From positions 1 to 34,089 of the forward strand of contig JAIRST010000067.1 in assembly GCA_031255325.1 (NCBI GenBank): DNA of 34,089 bases, written 5' to 3'. Within the stretch, counting starts at the first letter, position 1; every line of letters begins with the position of its first letter. The translations under genes were made by a program, and so were the position numbers. Positions 25,517 through 34,018 of the stretch are shown here, piece by piece. This stretch comes from Holosporales bacterium. Lineage in GTDB: Bacteria > Pseudomonadota > Alphaproteobacteria > UBA3830 > JAIRMZ01. The notes under the pieces are model-generated. The model worked only from the letters and a program-made list of their open reading frames with translations, made no database searches and was not told the DNA's origin.

Positions 25517-25582
25517 ATGAATAGGGTAAAAAGTCCTGCAGAATTTCAAGTTGTTAAATCCTTGCGATTGCGCCGATTTTGA
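25517..25582 (+). pseudogene. 21-codon frame, possible truncated merR remnant
   Basis: ATG 25517 lies 7 bases after GAGGAAAG and downstream of a good promoter. The 21-residue product begins MNRVKSPAEFQVV and its last codons overlap the tail of the convergent lipoprotein gene. The KSPxxF opening resembles, from memory, the start of the MerR-type regulator that commonly follows ihfA in alphaproteobacteria. This may therefore be the 5' stump of that gene after a rearrangement. Too short for a firm call. Confidence 0.25.
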
Positions 25583-26120
25583 TAAGCTCGGCGTGAAGAC
25601 GCTCTAGAATTTCGCGCATTATAGTACGCAAGATGGTATCGCGCTTTTCGGCAGAAATATCCCGTTCAGCAACTTTGTTTACAGATACCTGGATGCGATG
25701 AGAATAAGCCGGAGCTTTTGCTGCGTCTTTTTTTTCTAATGTCATTAAACACTGCGCTGTATATTGCACTTTTGGCGTTGTAAAAGTAGAAGCGAAGAAG
25801 CCTTGAGGCTCTGCCACCGGAAAGGCGCAAATGGAAGCCTCTTCAATGATGACACGCGTTTGTCCATGGGCACCCGAAGGAATCAGGCATTTCTCTGCCC
25901 AACTTTCCACAACTTCTGGAAAGGATGGAGTAACAAGATGCTCTAAATGTGGGGCTAGTTCCGTTGGATGAAAAGCACGTACCATCGAGACGTTCGCTGT
26001 ATCAAGAGCAATAGGCGTTTGATAAAAAAGCTCCGTTACGGAAGCTGATTCTTTATCAGCAGAACATCCGCATAGGTAAACACACACTATGCATAGACAA
26101 AGTTTTTGAAATTTTGCCAT
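25554..26120 (-). CDS. Putative outer-membrane/envelope lipoprotein
   Basis: A 188-residue protein with a type II signal peptide: basic start, hydrophobic core, and lipobox LCGC with the lipidated Cys at about 19. The mature domain has no motif I can assign firmly. Its layout (an N-terminal phrase of the form HPTELAPHLEHLVTPSFPEVVESWAEKCL, then a strand-rich middle with RVIIEEASI) recalls a conserved but uncharacterised alphaproteobacterial lipoprotein family. It starts 21 bases after mlaC behind GGAGCC, so it is in the mlaC transcript and may act in the same envelope lipid process. Confidence 0.8.
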   Translation of the reverse strand: MAKFQKLCLCIVCVYLCGCSADKESASVTELFYQTPIALDTANVSMVRAFHPTELAPHLEHLVTPSFPEVVESWAEKCLIPSGAHGQTRVIIEEASICAFPVAEPQGFFASTFTTPKVQYTAQCLMTLEKKDAAKAPAYSHRIQVSVNKVAERDISAEKRDTILRTIMREILERLHAELIKIGAIARI

Positions 26121-26141
26121 ATAGGCTCCTTTTTCTATTCT

Positions 26142-26861
26142 TTATTTCACATTTTTGGGTGTATTGAAAGCACGCTGCACCCGCCCGTCAAGATCTGAAA
26201 GAAAAGCGCTCATATCGTCTCCCAATTTCTGGATAACATTGGCAAATTCTGAACGCTGTGTAATACCCATGCTTACGCCATCAAGTACAACATCGACGAC
26301 TTTAAATTTTGCTCCATTAGATGAAGGAAACATTTTCCATATAATTTTTACTTGCCCTCCTCGTGGTAGGGTAATCACGCTCTCTACGTTCACCCCCCCT
26401 TGTGCAACGCATGTCGCTCCTTTTACTTGCAAAACAACTCCAAAAAATTCTCTAAAACGTGCGGCGTAGTTGACAACAATCATTTTACGAAAGAGTGTAA
26501 TAAACTGTTGCTTTTGCTCATTTGTCAATCGACGCCAATGACGCGCTAAGACAAAACGTCCAATAGCAGCTACATCAAACCCTTCATCTAAAAGAACCGC
26601 GAATCGCTCTTGCCGGATAGGGGCTGCAATATTGGGATTGGTTAAGGCCATGATTGCCCGTTTGCCAAAGTCCGCAATAAACTGTTGCGCTTCTGCAGAT
26701 ATGGCTGCTTCATCACTGTACGTAACCCTAAAAGGGCACTCCGCAAGGATACCAATACCAAAAACTGTCGCAATCATTCTTAAAAGGTGCAGAGGGCTTA
26801 TAAAAAAAAAGGCGAATATTGTTTTCGAATAAGAGGACACTTTACTTCTCCATTGTTTCAT
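26142..26861 (-). CDS. mlaC: MlaC-family periplasmic phospholipid-binding protein
   Basis: MlaC (Ttg2D/toluene-tolerance family) ferries phospholipids between the outer membrane and the MlaFEDB transporter. The 239-residue protein has an N-terminal hydrophobic segment and the family core: FIADFGKRAIMALTNPN, RFAVLLDEGFDVAAIGRFVLARHWRRLTNEQKQQF, then YAARFREFFG and the VVDVVLDGVSMGITQRSEF block. The frame starts at a TTG (26867); the ATG at 26859-26861 is two codons in. The signal peptide is unusually long, and an internal ATG near 26777 is a possible alternative. No other mla genes are in the window. Confidence 0.9.
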   Translation of the reverse strand: MKQWRSKVSSYSKTIFAFFFISPLHLLRMIATVFGIGILAECPFRVTYSDEAAISAEAQQFIADFGKRAIMALTNPNIAAPIRQERFAVLLDEGFDVAAIGRFVLARHWRRLTNEQKQQFITLFRKMIVVNYAARFREFFGVVLQVKGATCVAQGGVNVESVITLPRGGQVKIIWKMFPSSNGAKFKVVDVVLDGVSMGITQRSEFANVIQKLGDDMSAFLSDLDGRVQRAFNTPKNVK

Positions 26862-26939
26862 TAACAAGCACGTTTATGCTTGAATAGTTAATAACGTGAA
26901 ATAGAAAGCATTGTCACGGATTTTCTATTTTTTGCCTAT

Positions 26940-27572
26940 TTAAGAAAGCTCTATAAGTTTAAAGACACGAGGAGAAAATTTTTCTCCATAGACACTTTGT
27001 TCTAAAGTAATCGTTGTCTTGTGATGTTCGTCATCTTCCAAAATCCATTGCTGTAAGGAAAGTGTTGCCATATCGAAAACAAGCGTTAGCGTTCCCGGTT
27101 CGTTAAAAGCAGTCAGGGTGAGTCGAACATTATAGACTCCTTTTGTAAAGCTTTTTATTTGAACGTCTGGAGTTCGAAAACTTATTTTTTCTTTCAAAAA
27201 TAGATACAAAGGATTCGTTTGTGGCAGCTCGGAACGTTCTTTTAGTTCTTTGTCGACATGATAGAGATGTCCTCTATTTGATATGATAAGATTCGGATTG
27301 GGCGCATCATAATCGAAACGCACTTTCCCAGGGCGCTCTAAATAAAACCATCCCGTTGCTAGACGGTTATTTCGGTCTATTTGTACAAAACGTGCTTTTA
27401 ACGTTGTGATCCGATTAAACGCAGCTTCAACACGAGAAAGCGTCAAGACGGAAGAAGACACCTCTTGCGTATGAGCGGTATTCTGCAAGGACCCATAAGC
27501 CTTATTTCCCAAAAACCCTAAGCAACATAACACTGCTAACTTATAGCGAGCGCAGAATTTTGACATAATCAT
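26940..27572 (-). CDS. lolA: LolA-family outer-membrane lipoprotein carrier protein
   Basis: A periplasmic carrier that moves lipoproteins across the periplasm. The 210-residue product has a Sec signal peptide and the LolA-like half-barrel pattern: ARFVQIDRNNRLATGWFYLERPGKVRFDY, the NLIISNRGHLYHVD strand, and PGTLTLVFDMATLSLQQWILED. Its start overlaps the ftsK stop (ATGA); a second ATG at 27564-27566 is also possible. The ftsK-lolA order is widespread in proteobacteria. The missing lolCDE genes are not in the window. Confidence 0.92.
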   Translation of the reverse strand: MIMSKFCARYKLAVLCCLGFLGNKAYGSLQNTAHTQEVSSSVLTLSRVEAAFNRITTLKARFVQIDRNNRLATGWFYLERPGKVRFDYDAPNPNLIISNRGHLYHVDKELKERSELPQTNPLYLFLKEKISFRTPDVQIKSFTKGVYNVRLTLTAFNEPGTLTLVFDMATLSLQQWILEDDEHHKTTITLEQSVYGEKFSPRVFKLIELS

Positions 27573-29821
27573 CCTAAAATCTCTCTTTTCCCTGTATGGT
27601 TAGCTGAGCTAACAAATCCACGCGCTTCCATTTGATCAACAATACGGGCTGCTCTATTATAACCTATTTGTAAATGCCGTTGAATAAAGCTTGTTGACAC
27701 CTTTCCTTCACGTCGTACAAGAGCTAAAGCTTCTTCGAATATAGGATCTGCACCTCCATTTTCCACGTTTCCATCGCTAAATGTATCCTCTTCATCTTGA
27801 ACGATTTCCTCTGTGTATTGCGGGTCCCCTTGCTCTTTAAGTTCCTGCACAACAAGCTCCACCTCACGATCCGAAACGAAGGGCCCATGGATACGAACGA
27901 TTTGCCCTCCGGTTGCCATATACAGCATATCCCCTTGGCCTAAAAGCTGTTCAGCTCCTTGCTCCCCTAGAATAGTGCGACTATCAATTTTCGAGGTTAC
28001 ATGAAAACTGATACGTGTAGGAAAATTGGCCTTAATCGTTCCTGTAATAACATCTACAGAAGGACGTTGCGTTGCCATAATTAAATGAATTCCGGCGGCA
28101 CGTGCCATTTGAGCCAATCTCTGCACGGCATTTTCAATATCCTTTCCGGCAACGAGCATTAAATCCGCCATTTCATCGACAATAACGACGATATAAGGTA
28201 AAGGAGTCAACTCAAGCGGTTGGTCTTCATAGATAGGAAGGCCTGATTCGGGATCAAATCCCGTCTGGACGCGACGGAGTAACGGCTCTTTATTCTTCAG
28301 CGATTCAGCTAAACGTGTATTATATCCTTCGATGTTACGTACCCCTAAGCGCGCCATCGCTTTATAGCGATTTTCCATCTCTCGAACTGTCCATTTTAAA
28401 GCAACAACCGCTTTTTTAGGATCCGTCACAACCGGTGTTAGTAAATGAGGAATACCGTCATACACAGAGAGCTCTAGCATCTTGGGATCAATCATAATAA
28501 AGCGACACTGTGCCGGAGAAAGTCGATATACCAAAGATAAAATCATTGTATTGACTGAGACAGATTTTCCAGATCCTGTCGTCCCCGCAACAAGTAAATG
28601 GGGCATGCGGGCTAAATCGACGACAATAGGAACGCCTCCTATACTTTTTCCAAGCGCCAAAACTAAGGATCCTGGGAATTTCTCGTACGTGGAAGCCGAT
28701 AAAAGCTCGCGCAGATAGACCGTTTGGCGTTTTGCATTCGGCAATTCAATGCCGATGACGTTTTTCCCTGGAACAACAGCAACGCGTGCTGATATGGCGC
28801 TCATCGAGCGGGCGATATCATGTGCCAATCCTATAACGCGGGAAGATTTAATCCCTGCGGCTGGGCGCAATTCGTAAAGCGTTACAACAGGTCCCGGTTT
28901 GGTGTCAACAATTTCTCCTTTAACGCCAAAGTCATTCAATACACGCAGAAGCTGATCTGCATTAGCAGCTAAAGCAGCCGTACTGACAGGTTCTTCTTTC
29001 CCATGAGGAAGGGAAAGAAGTTCTAAAGAAGGAAGCGTATATTCCCCTAGAAAAGCCAGATCCAAGTCTGCCTGAGCCGAATGTTTCTTCTCTGAATCTG
29101 ATTTTTGCGCAGATTCAGATGACTCAAAAGGATCTGATCTTCCTGGTATGCTCTCTAAAGTAACCTCTGCAATACCCTTCTTTTTTGCTATTAGAGGGGG
29201 TGAAGAAAAAAAGCGTGGCATGTAATGCTTTAAGTTCCCAAAAAAGGAAAATTCTTTAGGAGGTGAAATACCATGCCAATAATTTTTACAAAAAGAGAAA
29301 AGGGGGGAGACAGAAAGACGAAGAGCGATAACAAACAGCAGCCCTCCTAAACATCCTGCTATCGGTGCAATAAAGCAAACACCTTCAGCAAGAAACGGCT
29401 GCAAGCAATGAACACTAGCATGGAATACAAGCTGCCCTAAGGCTCCCCCTAAGGTTAAGGTTGCAGGCCAAGAAGAGAGACGAAGAGGAACGCCGCCAAG
29501 AGCGAACGAAAGAAGGAAAACCGCCCCTAAAATACCGAAAATAGCACCTTTAATAGGGTATCTTTTTTGTATTTTCCTAATGCCGATAACGCATAAAGCA
29601 ACAGGAAGCAAGCCAGAAGCTAAGCCAAAAAATTGGATCAATACGTCAGCCAACGCATTTCCCAGAATGAACCAGCTATTTTGCATCGTTTCAACGGAAG
29701 TATTCCAAGACGGCTCTTCTGCATTATAAAAAAACAGAGCAGTACCAAGTGTAAAAGCAGCTCCTAAAAGGAAAAAACCCATAAGCGAACGGAAGAAATC
29801 TTGGATTTTTGTTGAAATCAC
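27569..29821 (-). CDS. ftsK: DNA translocase FtsK
   Basis: FtsK tethers the septum to the chromosome, pumps DNA and activates dif recombination. The 750-residue protein has an N-terminal four-helix membrane domain (about residues 15-170), a short acidic/Ser-rich linker (about 215-250), the alpha-beta motor with Walker A VAGTTGSGKSVSV (about 415) and Walker B VVIVDEMADLM (about 552), the ATQRPSVDVITGTIKANFPTRI block, and a C-terminal gamma winged helix (about 690-750) for KOPS reading. The linker is much shorter than in E. coli. Start is GTG behind AAGGA. It is upstream of lolA with overlapping codons. Confidence 0.97.
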   Translation of the reverse strand: MISTKIQDFFRSLMGFFLLGAAFTLGTALFFYNAEEPSWNTSVETMQNSWFILGNALADVLIQFFGLASGLLPVALCVIGIRKIQKRYPIKGAIFGILGAVFLLSFALGGVPLRLSSWPATLTLGGALGQLVFHASVHCLQPFLAEGVCFIAPIAGCLGGLLFVIALRLSVSPLFSFCKNYWHGISPPKEFSFFGNLKHYMPRFFSSPPLIAKKKGIAEVTLESIPGRSDPFESSESAQKSDSEKKHSAQADLDLAFLGEYTLPSLELLSLPHGKEEPVSTAALAANADQLLRVLNDFGVKGEIVDTKPGPVVTLYELRPAAGIKSSRVIGLAHDIARSMSAISARVAVVPGKNVIGIELPNAKRQTVYLRELLSASTYEKFPGSLVLALGKSIGGVPIVVDLARMPHLLVAGTTGSGKSVSVNTMILSLVYRLSPAQCRFIMIDPKMLELSVYDGIPHLLTPVVTDPKKAVVALKWTVREMENRYKAMARLGVRNIEGYNTRLAESLKNKEPLLRRVQTGFDPESGLPIYEDQPLELTPLPYIVVIVDEMADLMLVAGKDIENAVQRLAQMARAAGIHLIMATQRPSVDVITGTIKANFPTRISFHVTSKIDSRTILGEQGAEQLLGQGDMLYMATGGQIVRIHGPFVSDREVELVVQELKEQGDPQYTEEIVQDEEDTFSDGNVENGGADPIFEEALALVRREGKVSTSFIQRHLQIGYNRAARIVDQMEARGFVSSANHTGKREILG

Positions 29822-29890
29822 TACGTTTTTCCTTTGCGAAAAACCTTACCATTGCTTTTTATACGTTGAAGATCTTTTGTCCATAACGTT

Positions 29891-31003
29891 TTACGTTGAT
29901 GGAGCAAGGGCTCTTTTCCATCGGTAAATTTTTCGGGTTTCTCGCACTAAATTTACAAGCGTCAGCCCAATTAAAACAGGATACATATATTGCAATACAG
30001 GTTGCATGAACTGCACAATCCCTGAAAATCCTAGTGTCGAAACAACAAAAGCAATACAAAGGCTCGCGATCAAAACCTTTTCATAAGAAATTTTGGAAAA
30101 GTGCAATATCTTTGTAACAAAAGCTGTCCACACCGAAATGGCGGCTACAGCTGTTGTTAGGCATGCAATAATAATAACTAAGCTGTAAACATAAGTTGAA
30201 AAACGCCCAAGAGAAAGCTCCACGATCCGAGGTAGAATATCTTCTGGCGCTACCCCAACAAGAAAAGTGCTATATTGAACTCCTAAACATATAAAAGCTA
30301 TATACATAATAGTCAACAGCAAAGCGCTAATACAGCTTGCTGCAATACCTTTCACAAGAAGATCCTTCTTCGATTTGTTCCCTTTAAGCGTCATAAGGTA
30401 CCCCATGGCCATGGATGAAAAATAAATAGCTCCGGGTAAATCATAGGTCTGGTACCCAGCAAGGATGCCCTCGTTAAAAGCGGACAAGGAAAAAACTAAA
30501 GAATTCCCTTTGTATGGTGTCGCCTGTGACAGCCCCCAAATAACAAGCAAAGACAAAAATCCCAATTTAATGGGGGTCAAAAACTTCCCAATGAAAGGAA
30601 CAACATGCTCTTTTTTCACAGTCATTATGCCCACACATAGGCACGCCCCTCCACAAAATGCCCAAGAAGGAACGGAAGGTGCCATGGCTTTACACCCCCC
30701 ATACGCCACATTAAGGCAGCGTGGAACAATGCCGAAAGGGCCTTCAATAGCCATAATGGCGGCTTGTAACAAAAAGGCACATACCTTTCCTAGAGGGGTA
30801 AAAAAACTGTCAGAATTACCAGAAAGCAACACGACAGCAATAAGCCCAAGGAGCGGAACAAGTACTCCCGTTAAGCAAAATCCACCAATCGCTGAAGGCC
30901 AGGCATGAGGCCAAGTTTCCCCAAGAATTGGAGGAAATACGACATTCCCTGCACCAAAGAACATTGCAAAAATAGCTCCTCCTGCAAGGAAAATCCCTTT
31001 CAC
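29891..31003 (-). CDS. brnQ: BrnQ-type branched-chain amino acid transporter
   Basis: A cation-coupled amino acid importer of the LIVCS family. The product has about ten to twelve hydrophobic segments and the family N-terminus GAIFAMFFGAGNVVFPPILGE, plus EGPFGIVPRCLNVAYGG. About 370 residues, shorter than the usual 430. The open frame starts at ATG 31021, but GAGGAG lies 7 bases before a GTG at 31001-31003, and that start gives the family's normal N-terminus (VKGIFLAGGAIF), so GTG is preferred. Related proteins in obligate intracellular bacteria carry branched-chain amino acids and methionine. A structured leader may precede it. Confidence 0.9.
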   Translation of the reverse strand: MKGIFLAGGAIFAMFFGAGNVVFPPILGETWPHAWPSAIGGFCLTGVLVPLLGLIAVVLLSGNSDSFFTPLGKVCAFLLQAAIMAIEGPFGIVPRCLNVAYGGCKAMAPSVPSWAFCGGACLCVGIMTVKKEHVVPFIGKFLTPIKLGFLSLLVIWGLSQATPYKGNSLVFSLSAFNEGILAGYQTYDLPGAIYFSSMAMGYLMTLKGNKSKKDLLVKGIAASCISALLLTIMYIAFICLGVQYSTFLVGVAPEDILPRIVELSLGRFSTYVYSLVIIIACLTTAVAAISVWTAFVTKILHFSKISYEKVLIASLCIAFVVSTLGFSGIVQFMQPVLQYMYPVLIGLTLVNLVRETRKIYRWKRALAPST

Positions 31004-31047
31004 ATCTTTTCTCCTCAGCATAAAATCAACATATTTTACAATAAGCC

Positions 31048-31108
31048 GCCCAAATGGGCAACCTTCCGCCTGATGGGATACGTAATGGCTGTCGGTAAAA
31101 GGGCGGAA
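31048..31108 (-). promoter_or_regulatory. Possible structured 5' leader of brnQ
   Basis: Read on the minus strand, TTCCGCC and GGCGGAA (31102-31108 and 31064-31070) pair across 31 bases. They are followed by a GC-rich mini-hairpin GCCC-ATTT-GGGC (31048-31059). Both lie about 45-105 bases before the brnQ start, where a leader RNA would be. GC-rich pairing stands out in an AT-rich gap. I cannot match it to a known riboswitch. Confidence 0.35.
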
Positions 31109-31190
31109 ATTTTAGGATGTATATTGATTTAAGGTTTCTAAATTCCGCTTCTTTAACTTTCACAGATCGTCCATAATGATAAATTAATCT

Positions 31191-32444
31191 TTATTCTTCA
31201 AAAGGCTGAGCGGTGCGGTCGCGCATTTTAGAGAGGGCATACAAGGCGCAAAGTGTGCCAAAGGCGAATTGAGCCGTAACGATACGGATATCTTTCGTTT
31301 GTTCAACAAGATACGTAGCAATAAGTGGCGCTGTTCCGCCCATAAGAGCTTGGCCAAGTCCAAGGGCGAAAGATACGGCTGTACAGCGCACATGCGCGGG
31401 AAATGTCTCGGCGAAAAACGCTGTACGCCCTCCGTAATAGGAAGATAAAAACAATCCCGCTAAAAGATGCAGCACACCGTAAATTAAAAGATTACCCGAT
31501 CGAATGCATGTCGTCATAGGATAGACCAAAAGGAAAACGCCTAAAACGCCTGCTTGCAGAAAAGATTTGCGTTGCTTAAAGCGGTCTGTCATATATCCAG
31601 CGAAGAGAGTCATAGGGATCATGCAAGCATTTGTTACAGCTGTCATAAGAAAGGCACATGTAGGAGAAGCCTTCCCAGAAATAACAAGATAATTCGGGAG
31701 GAAGACAAGAAGACTGTAAAACGCAATTCCGCTGAAAAATGTTATAAACATCGCCCATAGAGCTGGCTTTCTATGGTTTTTAAAAACTTCAACGATGGGA
31801 AGACGGGATACTTTCTTTTGTTTTGGAGGCTCTTCCAAGTTCTTTTTTAATTGAAATCCAACATAAACCAAACAAAGACTAAACAAAAAAGGCAACCGCC
31901 ATCCCCAGGTTCTGTAAGCTTCGGCACTTAATACAGCTCCCAGGACTGCTGCTGTAAGTTGTCCCCCTAACAGGGTTCCGGTTAGACATCCTATATCTGC
32001 CCAGCTCCCTGTTCGGCCACGTTTTTCTGCTGGAGCATTTTCAACAAGATACACCATAGAGCTCGTATACTCACCACCAATCGCAAGCCCTTGCAGAATG
32101 CGGATTAGTGTTAACAATGCTGGTGCCCACAGACCGATTTGCGCATACGTTGGCAAAAGACCAACACACACTGTAGGAATGGCCATAAGAGAAATAGACA
32201 AGAACAACGCGTTCCGGCGGCCTACTTTATCGCCTATATGACCGAATAGAACGCCTCCCAAAGGACGTGCGATAAATCCCAAAGCAAAGACGCCAAATGC
32301 GGCTAGTTGCGAAGCAAAGGCATCGGAGCTGGGAAAAAATAAAGGCGCCATAACTGCAGAAAACGCACCGTAAAGGGAATAATCCAACCACTCCAGCATA
32401 TTCGCTAGTACACCGATACGTATGCCTTTTTGTTTCGTGCTCAT
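31191..32444 (-). CDS. MHS-family MFS transporter (ProP/KgtP-like)
   Basis: A 12-helix major facilitator of the metabolite:H+ symporter family. The 417-residue protein has NMLEWLDYSLYGAFSAVMAP near the N-terminus, the motif FIARPLGGVLFGHIGDKVGRRNAL between helices 2 and 3, and LIRILQGLAIGGEYTSSMVYLVENAP, all typical of MHS members that move proline, betaine, citrate or other organic acids. The substrate cannot be told from sequence. The ATG follows AGAGGAC. It lies downstream of a gene-poor stretch and ahead of brnQ, with a 187-base gap between them. Confidence 0.9.
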   Translation of the reverse strand: MSTKQKGIRIGVLANMLEWLDYSLYGAFSAVMAPLFFPSSDAFASQLAAFGVFALGFIARPLGGVLFGHIGDKVGRRNALFLSISLMAIPTVCVGLLPTYAQIGLWAPALLTLIRILQGLAIGGEYTSSMVYLVENAPAEKRGRTGSWADIGCLTGTLLGGQLTAAVLGAVLSAEAYRTWGWRLPFLFSLCLVYVGFQLKKNLEEPPKQKKVSRLPIVEVFKNHRKPALWAMFITFFSGIAFYSLLVFLPNYLVISGKASPTCAFLMTAVTNACMIPMTLFAGYMTDRFKQRKSFLQAGVLGVFLLVYPMTTCIRSGNLLIYGVLHLLAGLFLSSYYGGRTAFFAETFPAHVRCTAVSFALGLGQALMGGTAPLIATYLVEQTKDIRIVTAQFAFGTLCALYALSKMRDRTAQPFEE

Positions 32445-32589
32445 GACGTCCTCTTTACTGGAATTCTACTTAACAAATGGTAAAATTCTTATAAGAAGTT
32501 AAATACCCTTATGTCCTAACGCACAAGATCCCAATTTAGAAGATTTTAAAAAGACTGCAAGAGATGCAATAGGCTAGTTTTAGAAAATA
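32445..32589. other. Intergenic, AT-rich
   Basis: Presumably holds the minus-strand promoter of the MHS transporter. I see no convincing -35/-10 pair and no coding frame. Confidence 0.4.
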
Positions 32590-32741
32590 GGAAATGGCGT
32601 CTATATCAGATTTTGCACCTTGTGTTATTTATTTTCTTTTATCAAATACAAAAATTCTATTACTATTCAAGAATAGCATATCTTTGCACTTTTAAAAATT
32701 TTTCTTCAATCCCTCTAAAATCTGATATAAGGATCAGTTCC
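32590..32741. mobile_element. MITE-like element with 25-base imperfect terminal inverted repeats
   Basis: The left end (32590-32614) and the reverse complement of the right end (32717-32741) share 19 of 25 bases, beginning GGAA and ending in the identical block TATATCAGATTTT. The 102-base interior is AT-rich and non-coding. The total length of 152 bp and lack of any open frame fit a non-autonomous miniature transposable element. A third related end is at 19911-19932. A TA dinucleotide flanks each side with a one-base offset, so target duplication is unproven. Confidence 0.55.
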
Positions 32742-32788
32742 GTATCGTTTGAAGATATCTTTGTTCTATAGTAAGCTTTGTAATATAG

Positions 32789-33020
32789 CTATTTCTTCAA
32801 TTCTTTTAACAAATATTCGGCTTCTTCTTTAAAAGCATCTGTAATAAAAGCCACCTCAAAAGCTCTCGCTTCATCATAAACATGCGATGTTACATTACGT
32901 TTATGTCTATATTCTATCCGTTTTTCCAGATTATTAAGCAACAATCCCACCTTATCTGTAGTTCTCATTATTTCATTAAAGTCCATAACTTCTACGTTTT
33001 CTCCTTCAGCAAGACATAAT
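32789..33020 (-). pseudogene. HepT-like (nucleotidyltransferase substrate-binding, HI0074-type) remnant
   Basis: The C-terminal part of a HEPN-domain protein. The 65-codon frame from ATG 32984-32986 carries RNVTSHVYDEARAFEV, with the R-x4-H pair of HEPN ribonuclease toxins, and a helical tail. Homologues are about 130 residues, so the first half is missing. The same frame continues open upstream without a start (CLAEGENVEVMDFNEIMRTT looks homologous) until a stop at 33091-33093. No MNT partner (GSxxxG nucleotidyltransferase) is found nearby. It is most likely a decayed HepT/MNT toxin-antitoxin locus. Confidence 0.55.
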
Positions 33021-33090
33021 CGTAAAAACCTCTGTATCCATTAAAATAGTAAAAAGAACGTATATTCAAATCGTTGAACCGCGGCGTCTC

Positions 33091-33510
33091 TTACGGCTGT
33101 ATCGTTTCATTTCTGTACCGCTTGATGATTTCATTGAAGCTAGCTTAGCTTTCACTATTGGATGATAAGTTGATTGATTTTCTACTCGATGCTAGATAAT
33201 AGTTTTATAATTGGTAATGTCTTTATTGAATAGGACGATCAATGATATATTTTTTGCATCATCCATCTATCTGTTTTTCTCATTATCAATGACGCTAAAA
33301 TTCTATAGAGTTGCCAATCTAGAAAAACAAAGTTTTCCTTAAAATTTAATCGTATACTGGAATTATCCTTTTTATTCATTAATAAAAATTTTCTCTATTC
33401 ATCCCTTAACCCATTATGCGATTATGGTGTTAATTTCTTACAATTCTTTTGGTAAGATTATTTATCTATCTATCTCGTTAATCAAAAACTTATCCTAAAA
33501 TGGAGATCTA
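33091..33510. other. Gene-poor, AT-rich decayed stretch
   Basis: Stop codons are frequent in all frames. One minus-strand frame ends in a short Arg/Lys-rich run (KRYSRKRRRGSTI) between stops at about 33070 and 33190, which I cannot assign. Nothing else is supported. Confidence 0.4.
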
Positions 33511-34018
33511 TTATTTTACGGCGACCATTATAATTTCTTTTGGACGATTACAACTTTTATATATTGTCTGTAGAAGCACTCCATCAGAACGACGATCTGT
33601 TGTTGGTATTCCTTTGTTGAGACGAGCTTTTCTAAGGAAAAAGCGCATACTAATATACAATATTTTTAAAATTTTGTACTTTCGGATCCAGCGATAGATA
33701 TTACCAAAACGCGCTCCATCATAGCAAATTTTTTGCACTTTAAATCCTGCATCTTCAAGAATCATTTTAAGGAGAGGTTTGTTGAAGTTGCGCACATGCC
33801 CCAGTTCTTTAGGCGCGTCTTCCCTGTAAAAACTCCAATTCATAATGTTTTCTTCAAAGGGTGTTCTGACAATAAAACGTCCTCCAGCTTTGAGAGCTTT
33901 ATAAATACAATCCAAAAAATTGCCCATATTTAAAACATGCTCGATGACATCTGAGGAAACGATGACATCGAATGCATTCTCAAAGGGTAAACGCTCTGCA
34001 TCCGCAAGGACGTACCGT
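33511..34018 (-). CDS. Class I SAM-dependent methyltransferase, 5'-truncated
   Basis: The C-terminal 168 or so residues of a Rossmann-fold methyltransferase. The upstream-most readable residues give the post-II region VLADAERLPFENAFDVIVSS followed by DVIEHVLN, the motif of Methyltransf_11-type enzymes; then AGGRFIVRTPFEENIMNW and a C-terminal basic, helical extension. The SAM-binding GxGxG loop lies beyond the readable end, because the frame runs into a poly-G tract. An ATG at 33925-33927 exists but is internal to the domain. The substrate is unknown; proteins like this often sit in glycan or cofactor clusters. Confidence 0.8.

Noticed and set aside
30465..30908. 147-codon plus-strand frame opposite brnQ
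   Set aside because: Shadow of the brnQ reading frame; Pro/Thr-rich composition and no family features.
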